Shown: in pieces, positions 9,089-16,510 of the stretch | Layout: every line of letters starts with the position of its first letter | Numbering within the stretch: position 1 is the stretch's first letter | Notes under the pieces: generated by a model | What the model was told of the DNA's origin: nothing | The model's database searches: none | What the model saw: the letters and a program-made list of their open reading frames with translations, nothing else | From: Bacillota bacterium | Lineage (GTDB): Bacteria > Bacillota > Clostridia > Lachnospirales > Lachnospiraceae | Assembly (NCBI GenBank): GCA_023415055.1 | Contig: JAEZLZ010000065.1 | Span: 62,001-126,000, forward strand | DNA length: 64,000 bases | Direction: 5' to 3' | Program-made: the position numbers and the translations under genes

Positions 9089-9327
9089 TTATTCATGCAG
9101 TTCCAGCGGCAGATCATCGGGATCTTTGAAGAAGGTCATCTTCTGCCCGGTATCCCGAAGATCTCAAGCTCACAGTCGCCAAGAATCAGATCAAGCTTAT
9201 AATCCCCTCTGGCAGCACGGTAATTTTCTCGAAGAATTTGAAAACCGAGCAAATTCACATAAAAGTGTTTTGATTTTTCATAGTCTGTAACTATGATTGC
9301 GATATGATGTATTATTTGTAGCTTCAT
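9089..9327 (-). pseudogene. Glyoxalase/VOC-family gene with internal deletion and frameshift
   Basis: The ATG at 9327 opens a typical VOC protein start (MKLQIIHHIAIIVTDYEKSKHFYVNLLGF...LDLILGDCELEIFGIP) but a stop follows 63 codons in. Directly downstream in another frame is the family's C-terminal end, QKMTFFKDPDDLPLELHE then TAA at 9091-9089. Intact members of about 125 residues carry roughly 40 more residues between these parts, so the middle has been lost and the two ends are out of frame. The gene converges on the AraC gene with 1 nt between their stops. A sequencing error cannot explain the missing codons. Confidence 0.85.
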
Positions 9328-9502
9328 CTTTCCTCCTGCGATTTATATTATTTCTTATATTTTAATAGAGATAGTCGAAAAATATATAAATTAATCACTT
9401 AGATTGTTATCCATTCTACTTCATATCTTACCCTCTATTCCACATATTGGCAAGATTGAAGTTTATATCGCTCCATGAGTGCCTGTTTTTTCCTTTTATC
9501 CG

Positions 9503-9531
9503 TTTACTTTGTCTTAAGTTTATATTATGAT
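9503..9531 (+). promoter_or_regulatory. Probable promoter of cutC
   Basis: TTTACT (9503-9508) and TATGAT (9526-9531) with a 17-nt spacer, 37 nt before the chosen start of cutC. Confidence 0.5.
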
Positions 9532-9568
9532 ATTTATATGAAAAATCATGGATAGGGAGGCGAAGCGG

Positions 9569-10261
9569 ATGATCGAGATTATCGCTACGACATTAGAGGA
9601 CGCATTAAGAATTGAAGAAGGCGGTGCGGATCGGATAGAGTTGGTTAGTGCATTAACGGAAGGGGGATTGACCCCAAGCTATGCCCTGATCAAGAATGTG
9701 GTACAAAGTGTCAATATTCCGGTAAATGTAATGATTCGTCCTCACGCAAGATCTTTTGTCTATTCAGAAGCCGAGATTAAGCTTATGACCGAGGATATCC
9801 TGATGGCAAAGGAGCTAAAAGCGAAGGGTGTTGTCCTTGGAGTATTAAACCGGAAGAATGAGATCGATATCCCCTCACTGGAGAAGCTATTATCTGTGTG
9901 CGAGGGAATCGAAGTCACCTTCCATCGGGCAATCGATGAACTTAGCGATCCGGTCAAAAGTGCCGAGCTTCTGTCTGCCTACCACCAAATCAATTGTATA
10001 CTCACCTCCGGTGGAAAAGGCAGCATCGTAAATAATCTGGAAGCGATTCATAACATGATGGAGAAATCAAAGCACATTCACATATTGGTAGGCGGGGGTT
10101 TAAGCTTTGCCAATATAAAAGAGGTTATGAAGCGTTCGAAGGCCACCGATTATCATTTTGGTACGGCGGTGAGAGAAAACCATTTTGCACTGGGAGAAAT
10201 TGATGTGAAACGTATTCGGGAGCTAGTTACTATCTACCGTGATCAATGCTTTTCCTCCTAG
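9569..10261 (+). CDS. cutC: CutC family protein
   Basis: TIM-barrel protein of the CutC (PF03932) family, historically linked to copper homeostasis although the true reaction is not settled. The 230-residue product begins MIEIIATTLEDALRIEEGGADRIELVS and contains the family signatures GGLTPS, VNVMIRPH and FHRAIDE, and the LTSGG loop. The ATG at 9569 is preferred because GGGAGG lies 8 nt upstream; an ATG 21 nt earlier has no site. It is transcribed alone, from a nearby promoter and into a hairpin at 10299. Confidence 0.93.
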   Translation: MIEIIATTLEDALRIEEGGADRIELVSALTEGGLTPSYALIKNVVQSVNIPVNVMIRPHARSFVYSEAEIKLMTEDILMAKELKAKGVVLGVLNRKNEIDIPSLEKLLSVCEGIEVTFHRAIDELSDPVKSAELLSAYHQINCILTSGGKGSIVNNLEAIHNMMEKSKHIHILVGGGLSFANIKEVMKRSKATDYHFGTAVRENHFALGEIDVKRIRELVTIYRDQCFSS

Positions 10262-10298
10262 TAAACACCGGTTGTTTTAATTACCATATGCATATAGA

Positions 10299-10355
10299 TA
10301 GGCTGTTGCATCATGAGGCAAGTAATATTCCTTACGCTCTTTCTGCAACAGCCTA
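10299..10355 (+). terminator. Terminator-like hairpin after cutC
   Basis: 12-bp perfect stem TAGGCTGTTGCA/TGCAACAGCCTA with a 33-nt loop, followed by TTTGT. It lies between convergent cutC and the nitroreductase gene and may serve both strands. Confidence 0.6.
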
Positions 10356-10423
10356 TTTGTATGTCAGTAAATAATCGTATCCGGTAACCATAGTTGACGA
10401 TATCCTGCTACCATTATTACCGC

Positions 10424-10945
10424 TTAGTCAATATAATAAACATAGTTTTCTTTTCTCGGACTCGCTTCCAGTTGTTCCCCCTCCGGGTATCCCAGGATGC
10501 AATGTGCGATACCCTCGTAGTCACCTTCGATCCCCAGGGATTTCAAGATCTCTATACCAAGTGGACTTTCAAATTCCTCCTTAGCTCGATGGATCCAACA
10601 GCTGCCAAGTCCAAGCTCGTGTGCAGCAAGCATCAGATTCGCCATGACAAGGCTTCCATCATTCTGATAGGTCGAGCTGTTTTTATTCGCCAATACAATC
10701 AGTACCACCGGTGCTCCATAAAAGGGATCAGATTTAACACCCATAATCTCTGCATTCAGCTTTGATATACGATCCCGAAGTTCCTTCTTCGTCACTGCAA
10801 TGATAATCGGAGATTGTCTGTTCATTCCGGTTGGTGCAAAAGTGCCCGCCGTTATGATCTTATCGATGATCTCCTTCGGTACCATGTCCGGTTTATAGCT
10901 TCTGATACTTCGTCTGGACTGAATTGTCTCAAGTAAATTGCTCAT
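10424..10945 (-). CDS. Nitroreductase-family flavoprotein
   Basis: FMN-dependent NAD(P)H oxidoreductase of the short (173-residue) nitroreductase type. The FMN-binding start SRRSIRSYKPDMVPKEIIDKII (10-31), the APTGMNRQSP segment, the central NDGSLVMANLMLAAHELGLGSCWI helix and the C-terminal GYPEGE are all present. GGAGGG precedes the ATG at good spacing. It is followed downstream on the same strand by no close partner; the ThuA-like gene lies 46 nt upstream and may be cotranscribed. The physiological substrate is unknown. Confidence 0.92.
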   Translation of the reverse strand: MSNLLETIQSRRSIRSYKPDMVPKEIIDKIITAGTFAPTGMNRQSPIIIAVTKKELRDRISKLNAEIMGVKSDPFYGAPVVLIVLANKNSSTYQNDGSLVMANLMLAAHELGLGSCWIHRAKEEFESPLGIEILKSLGIEGDYEGIAHCILGYPEGEQLEASPRKENYVYYID

Positions 10946-10991
10946 AATGAACCCTCCTTACTATTTCTAGAAACTGGCATTCTATATAAAT

Positions 10992-11711
10992 CTAAATAAC
11001 CGGTTGTGTATTTCCATAGCTTACACTAGCAGGATTTTCTGCGGGGCAAGCCCATTTTACTGCATTAATAATTACTTTTTGAATCTCGGGATTATGGAAG
11101 GTAGGGTAAGCCTCATGTCCGGGACGGAAATAGAATATCTTTCCTTTGCCCCTATGCCAGCAGCACCCGCTCCGGAATACTTCTCCTCCTTCAAACCAGC
11201 TGACAAATACGAGTTCATCCGGCTGTGGGATGTTGAAATGTTCTCCGTACATCTCCTCCTGTGATAGAATGATCTTATTATCAATTCCCTGAGCAATCGG
11301 ATGGGCAGGATCGGTAATCCACAGTATTTCTTTTTTACCGTCTTCACGCCACTTCAACAAGCCGGTATCCATACCCATTAGCCTGCAAAATATCTTAGAA
11401 GCGTGTGCAGAATGCAGAGCAATGAGACCCATCCCCTGCTGCACTCTTTCACTGACTCTCGAAACGATACGTTCATCCACCTTATCATGTGCCATATGTC
11501 CCCACCAGATGAGTACATCCGTATCGGCAAGAACCTCTTTGGTAAGCCCATGCTCCGGCATCTGCAGGGTTGCTGTTTTTATTTCCATTCCCTCGTTCTT
11601 CAAAAAATCACCGATGTAGCCGTGAATTCCGTTCGGATAAATCTTTGCAATTTCTGAGTCCTGAAGTTCATGAAGATATTCATTCCACACTGTAACCTTT
11701 ATCTTTTTCAT
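10992..11711 (-). CDS. ThuA-like domain protein
   Basis: 239-residue protein with the ThuA/trehalose-utilisation fold, related to class I glutamine amidotransferases but without an obvious catalytic triad. Family features visible: KVTVWNEY start, [38 protein letters not shown], and the end [39 protein letters not shown] precedes the ATG. ThuA relatives act in sugar (trehalose, 3-keto-sugar) metabolism; nothing in the flanks defines the role here. Confidence 0.85.
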   Translation of the reverse strand: MKKIKVTVWNEYLHELQDSEIAKIYPNGIHGYIGDFLKNEGMEIKTATLQMPEHGLTKEVLADTDVLIWWGHMAHDKVDERIVSRVSERVQQGMGLIALHSAHASKIFCRLMGMDTGLLKWREDGKKEILWITDPAHPIAQGIDNKIILSQEEMYGEHFNIPQPDELVFVSWFEGGEVFRSGCCWHRGKGKIFYFRPGHEAYPTFHNPEIQKVIINAVKWACPAENPASVSYGNTQPVI

Positions 11712-11957
11712 CTTGTGTCCCTTTCCTTATCTATCGTAGTCTTGTCACGATTTAGTATATTAGCACCTTTCGTTTTGATGTCATATACCTTCGGACACTT
11801 GCTATCCTATGTTAATTCCTTCCTCATTATAATCTCTTTTTTCTGGCATGTCATTCATTTTTTTATAAGTGAATATAAAGCTGCTATAAGTCAGAGATTA
11901 CTTTTATTAACGGACTCGAATCAATCAATTCTATAAATTGAAGTTTGTAAGCTATAC

Positions 11958-12827
11958 TTAGCCATTTCTATTATCTAAATAATATTCAAAAGCTTTTACA
12001 ATATAATCAGATGCACCGATACCATATTTCGAATCAGTTATTGCTTTTCCATAATCACTGGAATATGAATTGATAACAATATTCCAATAACTGTTTCCAG
12101 ATAAATCAGCAGTCGTATGTTTACTCATAAACATATTTATTTCATGGACAATGTGCTGTATTTCATCGGAGGATATATCTCTTGCCATATCAAGAGTTAA
12201 CCTTGTGTAAAGTTCGTCGCTTTGTTTTACTATTTCTTTAACATCTTCAGACATTTGTTGTTCCATGATTTCAGAAAAATGTTCCAGATTGTACTTCATG
12301 GCTTCAGTGTATTTTTCGACACTTCCAAATTCTTTGATTGCAAGTTTAGCAACTGTAGGTTCATCCTCTTTAACTTTTCGAATAAACAAATCAAAATTCT
12401 CAACACTCCCCCAGTATTTAACAATATCATCTGTGCTATTTTTCTTGAAATCTTCTAATGCATTAATATAATCCGTTAAATCAAATTCTTTAAAACTCAT
12501 ACATTGTTCTCCTTTCTCCAAGCGACTAAGAAGTTGTATGAGCCTGTCCGTACGATTACGTTTTAACAGAAGTAGTTCTTTCTGCTTTCTGTATGCCGCA
12601 ATCTTATCGAAATCTGGTTGACTTATAAATTCATTAATCTCTCGCAACGTAAATCCTAATTCTTTGAAAAAGAGAATTTGCTGAAGTTTTTGTAAGGCTT
12701 CATCATTAAATAATCGGTAGCCAGCCGAGGTGAGTTCGCTGGGTTTTAGCAAGCCAATTTCATCGTAGTATTGCAAGGTACGGGAACTTACGCCTGTTAA
12801 TTTTGTGACTTGACTTACAGACATCAT
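11958..12827 (-). CDS. MerR-family regulator with TipAS-like sensor domain
   Basis: 289-residue regulator. Residues 1-70 form the winged MerR DNA-binding domain (SVSQVTKLTGVSSRTLQYYDEIGLLKP, AGYRLFNDEALQKLQQILFFKELGF), then a long dimerisation helix, then an all-alpha domain (about 110-289) like the antibiotic-recognising TipAS domain (EFGSVEKYTEAMKYNLEHF, MAKHT-like MSKHTTADLSG). The ATG at 12827 has AAAGGAG 9 nt upstream; an in-frame TTG at 12836 abuts that site and is not used. Its own upstream DNA holds a promoter with a 19-nt spacer, the arrangement MerR proteins activate by untwisting. No drug-efflux target gene is adjacent. Confidence 0.9.
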   Translation of the reverse strand: MMSVSQVTKLTGVSSRTLQYYDEIGLLKPSELTSAGYRLFNDEALQKLQQILFFKELGFTLREINEFISQPDFDKIAAYRKQKELLLLKRNRTDRLIQLLSRLEKGEQCMSFKEFDLTDYINALEDFKKNSTDDIVKYWGSVENFDLFIRKVKEDEPTVAKLAIKEFGSVEKYTEAMKYNLEHFSEIMEQQMSEDVKEIVKQSDELYTRLTLDMARDISSDEIQHIVHEINMFMSKHTTADLSGNSYWNIVINSYSSDYGKAITDSKYGIGASDYIVKAFEYYLDNRNG

Positions 12828-12860
12828 ACTTCTCAACTCCTTTCATGTCTTCTGGTTAAG

Positions 12861-12891
12861 AGAATACAGTATTACGCAACGTTGGAGTCAA
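12861..12891 (-). promoter_or_regulatory. MerR-type promoter with 19-bp spacer
   Basis: Minus strand TTGACT (12891-12886) and TATTCT (12866-12861) are separated by 19 nt instead of 17. The spacer carries the CAACGTTG dyad (part of GCAACGTTGG). This is the hallmark of promoters activated by MerR proteins and implies autoregulation. Confidence 0.7.
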
Positions 12892-13010
12892 TGCTTTTAT
12901 ATATTTTAATTATATATATTTAAAGCAATGGGATTGATTTATTATGAGAATTTTATAACCAATGCCATTTTCGAGTAGTTCTTGCTCATGCTTGCATAAT
13001 GAATATGTTT

Positions 13011-13048
13011 GAGGATGCGACTGTCACAAAAGCAACAGCCCCATCCTC
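13011..13048. terminator. Hairpin between manA and the MerR gene
   Basis: Outer stem GAGGATG/CATCCTC with an inner CTGT/ACAG pair, followed on the plus strand by TTTTTA. It lies just past the manA stop and probably ends the mannoside operon, though the T-run is on the other strand. Confidence 0.45.
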
Positions 13049-13070
13049 TTTTTATGTTAAATAATTAACT

Positions 13071-14810
13071 CTATCTCACCGTAGCAACGATCACTTGAAC
13101 CCTCTTACCTTCCCCGGATTCAACGATAAACTTCTTCACACTTGCCGGAACGATAAATGTCTCGCCGTAATGTATCTTCTTCGGCTGCCAGCTGCCATCG
13201 CAGCTTTTTATCCATGCTTCTTCCCCTTCAATCAGGTTCAGCACCGCCGCGGAGTCATTCAGCGCGATCTCGACCTTCTCACACAAAGTATATCTTACCG
13301 TATCGATAAACTCATACTCATGCAGACCGGTTCGTTCTACTGTACATTTTTCATCCTGATACAGAAGCTTTTCCTGATGGATCAGATTATCCATTACCCA
13401 CTTTGTATCTCGGTTCCACTGAATGTTTTTCTTTCCGTGATTGATATGGACCGGTCTTGGTAGTCCGTCCAGACCGATCTTGCCCCAGTCCCATAACTTA
13501 AAGGTGAAGATGTAAGGAGTCGCACTGATTTCAAGAACCAGCGTATCCTTTCCCGAGCAATGAACCGTTCCGGCAGGAATTAAGATATGGTCATGCTTCT
13601 TTACCGGAATCTTATTTACGTATTTTTCAGCATCAAACTGAAGCTCACCGCGGTTTGCTGCTTCTAAATCAGCGATCATAGCCTCTGGGTCGATTCCTTC
13701 TCTGAGACCGATATAGACACAGCTTTCCTCGGTGGCATCCAGGATATAATAGCTTTCATCCTGCGTATATTTCATACCGAAGGTGTTCGTGATATATTCC
13801 TTAGTCGGATGAACCTGCAACGACAGGTTACCGCCTTCATAAGTATCCAACAGATCAAAACGAATCGGAAATTCCGCTCCGAATCTTTCATAGACCTTGC
13901 TGCCCAGTAATTCCTTCGGATACAATTTTACCAGATTCATGGTCGGAAATATCGCAAAGCTCTCACCGAAAGCAAATCGAAGGCTGTTCTCTTCCGGTAC
14001 ACCGTCAAAAGCCCAACCGTAATTCTCATTCCGTTGATCCAGGTCAAACATATTCTTCATCCATTGACCACCCCAGATGCTCTTATCAAAATAAGGCACC
14101 ATGCGGAAGGGTTCCTTTGCTGCCATGCGAAATGCAGCATAAAAGGATTCCCTGTCAATTATCCGTGGCTCATCGATTACATTGGCATCCACCCAATAAT
14201 CCACCGCTGCGAACTGCTCTTCCTTATGAAGATCCGCCAGTCTCCATTCCACAAAAAAGCCAATTTTATACTTAGTCAGAATCGGTGATGCTGCATTGTT
14301 AAACAGCCAGTTCGGGCGACCTTCTCGAAACCTTAATTGAATCTCCCAACGGGTGATATCAAAGTAATAGTGCACATCCCCTTTGGAAAACAGGCTTGCT
14401 CCCACACCGACTATAAAGATGACCTCACCTGCATGTTCTTCGATCGCCTTCTTCCCTTCGGCCATTTTCTCCGAACAAAAGCACTGCTCCAGTCGGTCTT
14501 CTACCATATATCCAAACACACGGTCATCCGTAATATTCTCATCAAATCTGTGATGCAGCTCTTCTTCCGATTGCTTATAATCATCGGTATCAATAAGCAG
14601 CCTGTGATTCATTCCCTTAAGAAGGGATAGCAGCCCTTCCTTATCGACACCCGGATACAAATCATATACAAAAATCTTATATCCCTGCTGAATCTGATTA
14701 TGAATCAATTCTGCCAATTTATTATTTCCAACTAGAACATCCTCGTTTTGCTTTGTAACCTCAACGCATGGAGCTATGTCATAGTTATGTCTGGATTGGT
14801 ATTTAAACAT
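13071..14810 (-). CDS. manA: Mannose-6-phosphate isomerase, class I, with long N-terminal domain
   Basis: Converts mannose 6-phosphate to fructose 6-phosphate. The 579-residue product is much longer than the ~315-residue bacterial enzyme. From about residue 240 it is a full class I isomerase with the zinc ligands in SLQVHP (Q332, H334), DESYYIL (E352) and IPAGTVHCSG (H417). Residues 1-~235 are an extra domain (IFVYDLYPGVDKEGLLSLL, EVIFIVGVGASLF, EIQLRFREGRPNWLF) that resembles a P-loop kinase fold without a visible P-loop; I cannot assign a function. It is the last gene of the GH38 - ROK - GntR - manA operon, 17 nt after the GntR gene, which fits growth on mannosides. Confidence 0.88.
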   Translation of the reverse strand: MFKYQSRHNYDIAPCVEVTKQNEDVLVGNNKLAELIHNQIQQGYKIFVYDLYPGVDKEGLLSLLKGMNHRLLIDTDDYKQSEEELHHRFDENITDDRVFGYMVEDRLEQCFCSEKMAEGKKAIEEHAGEVIFIVGVGASLFSKGDVHYYFDITRWEIQLRFREGRPNWLFNNAASPILTKYKIGFFVEWRLADLHKEEQFAAVDYWVDANVIDEPRIIDRESFYAAFRMAAKEPFRMVPYFDKSIWGGQWMKNMFDLDQRNENYGWAFDGVPEENSLRFAFGESFAIFPTMNLVKLYPKELLGSKVYERFGAEFPIRFDLLDTYEGGNLSLQVHPTKEYITNTFGMKYTQDESYYILDATEESCVYIGLREGIDPEAMIADLEAANRGELQFDAEKYVNKIPVKKHDHILIPAGTVHCSGKDTLVLEISATPYIFTFKLWDWGKIGLDGLPRPVHINHGKKNIQWNRDTKWVMDNLIHQEKLLYQDEKCTVERTGLHEYEFIDTVRYTLCEKVEIALNDSAAVLNLIEGEEAWIKSCDGSWQPKKIHYGETFIVPASVKKFIVESGEGKRVQVIVATVR

Positions 14811-14827
14811 AATTCATCCTTCTTTAG

Positions 14828-15547
14828 CTATAGATTAACAGAGTATCGATACTTGTCTCCAGGATAATAGCAGATGGAATATTCCACCTCATTATCATGC
14901 TGATCATATGCTACTCTTGTCCTTTTGAAGGTCGGGAAGCCCTGTGCGACCTCCAGATACTTCGCTACTACACCTTCTGCCAGTGTCGCCTCCAGTTGAT
15001 CTCCCGCACTTGCTATATTAATGTTATATGTTTCACTTAGAAACTGATAGAGTGATTCGCTGTATGCCTTGGTATCCAGCGGCAGATCCGGTAATTTAAG
15101 ATAGGTCGTTGAGTAGACCAGCGGCCGGTTATTGGCACATCTGACACGGGTCAGCTCATATACGGATGAATTCACTGCTACATTCAGATTGGCAGCGACC
15201 TTTTCACTGGCCGACACTTTTTTGATATCGCAATAGCTGGTCTGCATGGTTATCCCGTGCAGCTGCATCTCCTCGGAGAAGCTGATGACCCGCTTCAGAT
15301 TCTCTTCGATCTTTCCGTAGGTTACCACGGTTCCGATCCCACGCATGCGCTCCACGTAACCCTTGTTCACCAATTCACCGATTGCTAGTCTTACTGTCAT
15401 TCTGCTGACACCTAACTGCTCCTCATATTGCTTTTCGCTTGGAATAATCTCTCCCGGTGCATACTCACCGCTTTCGATTGCCCTGGCGATCTGCTCCGCC
15501 ATCTGTAGATATAAAGCCACCGCTGTTTTCCCTCGATCCAGCTTCAT
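14828..15547 (-). CDS. GntR-family (HutC/UTRA) regulator of the mannoside operon
   Basis: 239 residues: an N-terminal winged helix (ALYLQMAEQIARAIESGEY..IPSEKQYEEQLGVSRMTVRLAIGELVNKGYVERMRGIGTVV) and a C-terminal UTRA effector domain (VYELTRVRCANNRPLVYSTTYL ... EYSICYYPGDKYRYSVNL). Such proteins sense phosphorylated sugars. It lies inside the operon between the ROK kinase and manA, so mannose 6-phosphate or a mannoside phosphate is a reasonable effector (inference). A dyad beside the operon promoter at 19107-19120 is a candidate operator. GGAGG precedes the ATG. Confidence 0.93.
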   Translation of the reverse strand: MKLDRGKTAVALYLQMAEQIARAIESGEYAPGEIIPSEKQYEEQLGVSRMTVRLAIGELVNKGYVERMRGIGTVVTYGKIEENLKRVISFSEEMQLHGITMQTSYCDIKKVSASEKVAANLNVAVNSSVYELTRVRCANNRPLVYSTTYLKLPDLPLDTKAYSESLYQFLSETYNINIASAGDQLEATLAEGVVAKYLEVAQGFPTFKRTRVAYDQHDNEVEYSICYYPGDKYRYSVNL

Positions 15548-15574
15548 TGTGTTACCTCCGTCCCCTAAGTAAGT

Positions 15575-16474
15575 TTAAAGCTTGGTTAATCCCATCATAA
15601 TCTGTCTTGATGTATCACTCTCGATTATGATATCAATTCCTAATTCCCTACAGCCCATTTCTACCGAAGAGAGAAACAGCTCACTTGATCGGCTGATATT
15701 GCCACCGATGGCAAAGGTGTTTGCCCGAAATCCCTTCAGTAACGGCAGAAATGCTGCTGCCAGATTTTCACCAAATTCTTTATATGCCTTCAACGCCTGG
15801 CTATTACCTTCCATAGCCATTTTACTTAATTCTAATGGAGAGAGTGAATTGTTGCAATACTTCGTAGCTAATTTATTGATTCCACGGATGGAAATATAAT
15901 CATCAATGATGGAATCCTGAAAGGGTATCGGGTATACCCATCCGTTTTCCGGAATTCCCTCCGACCGCTCTTTCGCAATCTGACCGTCAATGGAATAGGC
16001 GGAGCCGGATCCGGTTCCGATGCAAAGATAAATCACACGGGCACCTTGATGCAGCTTCCATTTATTCATCGCTCCCAGCGCATAAGCCTCCACATCATTG
16101 ATAAACTGATAATCCCTTTCGTTTTGCGGAAGATTGTTAGCATTCTCTGTCACACTCAGGTGAATCAGTTCCTTTGGCAGGGATACCCCATACAGGCTTT
16201 CATATTTGGCAAGTCCCTGCAGCTTCGGTATTCCGTATCGATAGTCGAAGGGACCGGGAAATGCCATTCGAAGGGTTCGTATTCTCTTATCCTCATCCCG
16301 GATCTTCTCCCAGATCCGGCTGCAGATATTTAAGATATGCCGGAGGATCACCTCTTTTTCCTTGTCGGAGTTCGAAGGAAAATCCCAGAAATCAGAGATC
16401 ACCTCGTTATTGACACAATAGAATCCGCCTTTGATCCCTGTCCCGCCGATATCCAGCAGTATATCGTATCTCAT
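15575..16474 (-). CDS. ROK-family sugar kinase
   Basis: 299-residue ATP-dependent sugar kinase of the ASKHA fold. Phosphate-binding loop LDIGGTGIKGG (7-17), catalytic segment FINDVEAYALG, and IYLCIGTGSGSAY adenosine loop are present. The CxCGxxGCxE zinc motif that marks most ROK kinases and repressors is missing, and there is no DNA-binding domain. In this operon it most likely phosphorylates mannose (or a mannoside) released by the GH38 enzyme, giving the substrate of ManA. GGGGG precedes the ATG, 36 nt after the mannosidase stop. Confidence 0.88.
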   Translation of the reverse strand: MRYDILLDIGGTGIKGGFYCVNNEVISDFWDFPSNSDKEKEVILRHILNICSRIWEKIRDEDKRIRTLRMAFPGPFDYRYGIPKLQGLAKYESLYGVSLPKELIHLSVTENANNLPQNERDYQFINDVEAYALGAMNKWKLHQGARVIYLCIGTGSGSAYSIDGQIAKERSEGIPENGWVYPIPFQDSIIDDYISIRGINKLATKYCNNSLSPLELSKMAMEGNSQALKAYKEFGENLAAAFLPLLKGFRANTFAIGGNISRSSELFLSSVEMGCRELGIDIIIESDTSRQIMMGLTKL

Positions 16475-16510
16475 TACAGTCCCCCTTCCACCGTATTACG
16501 GTATATTCTA

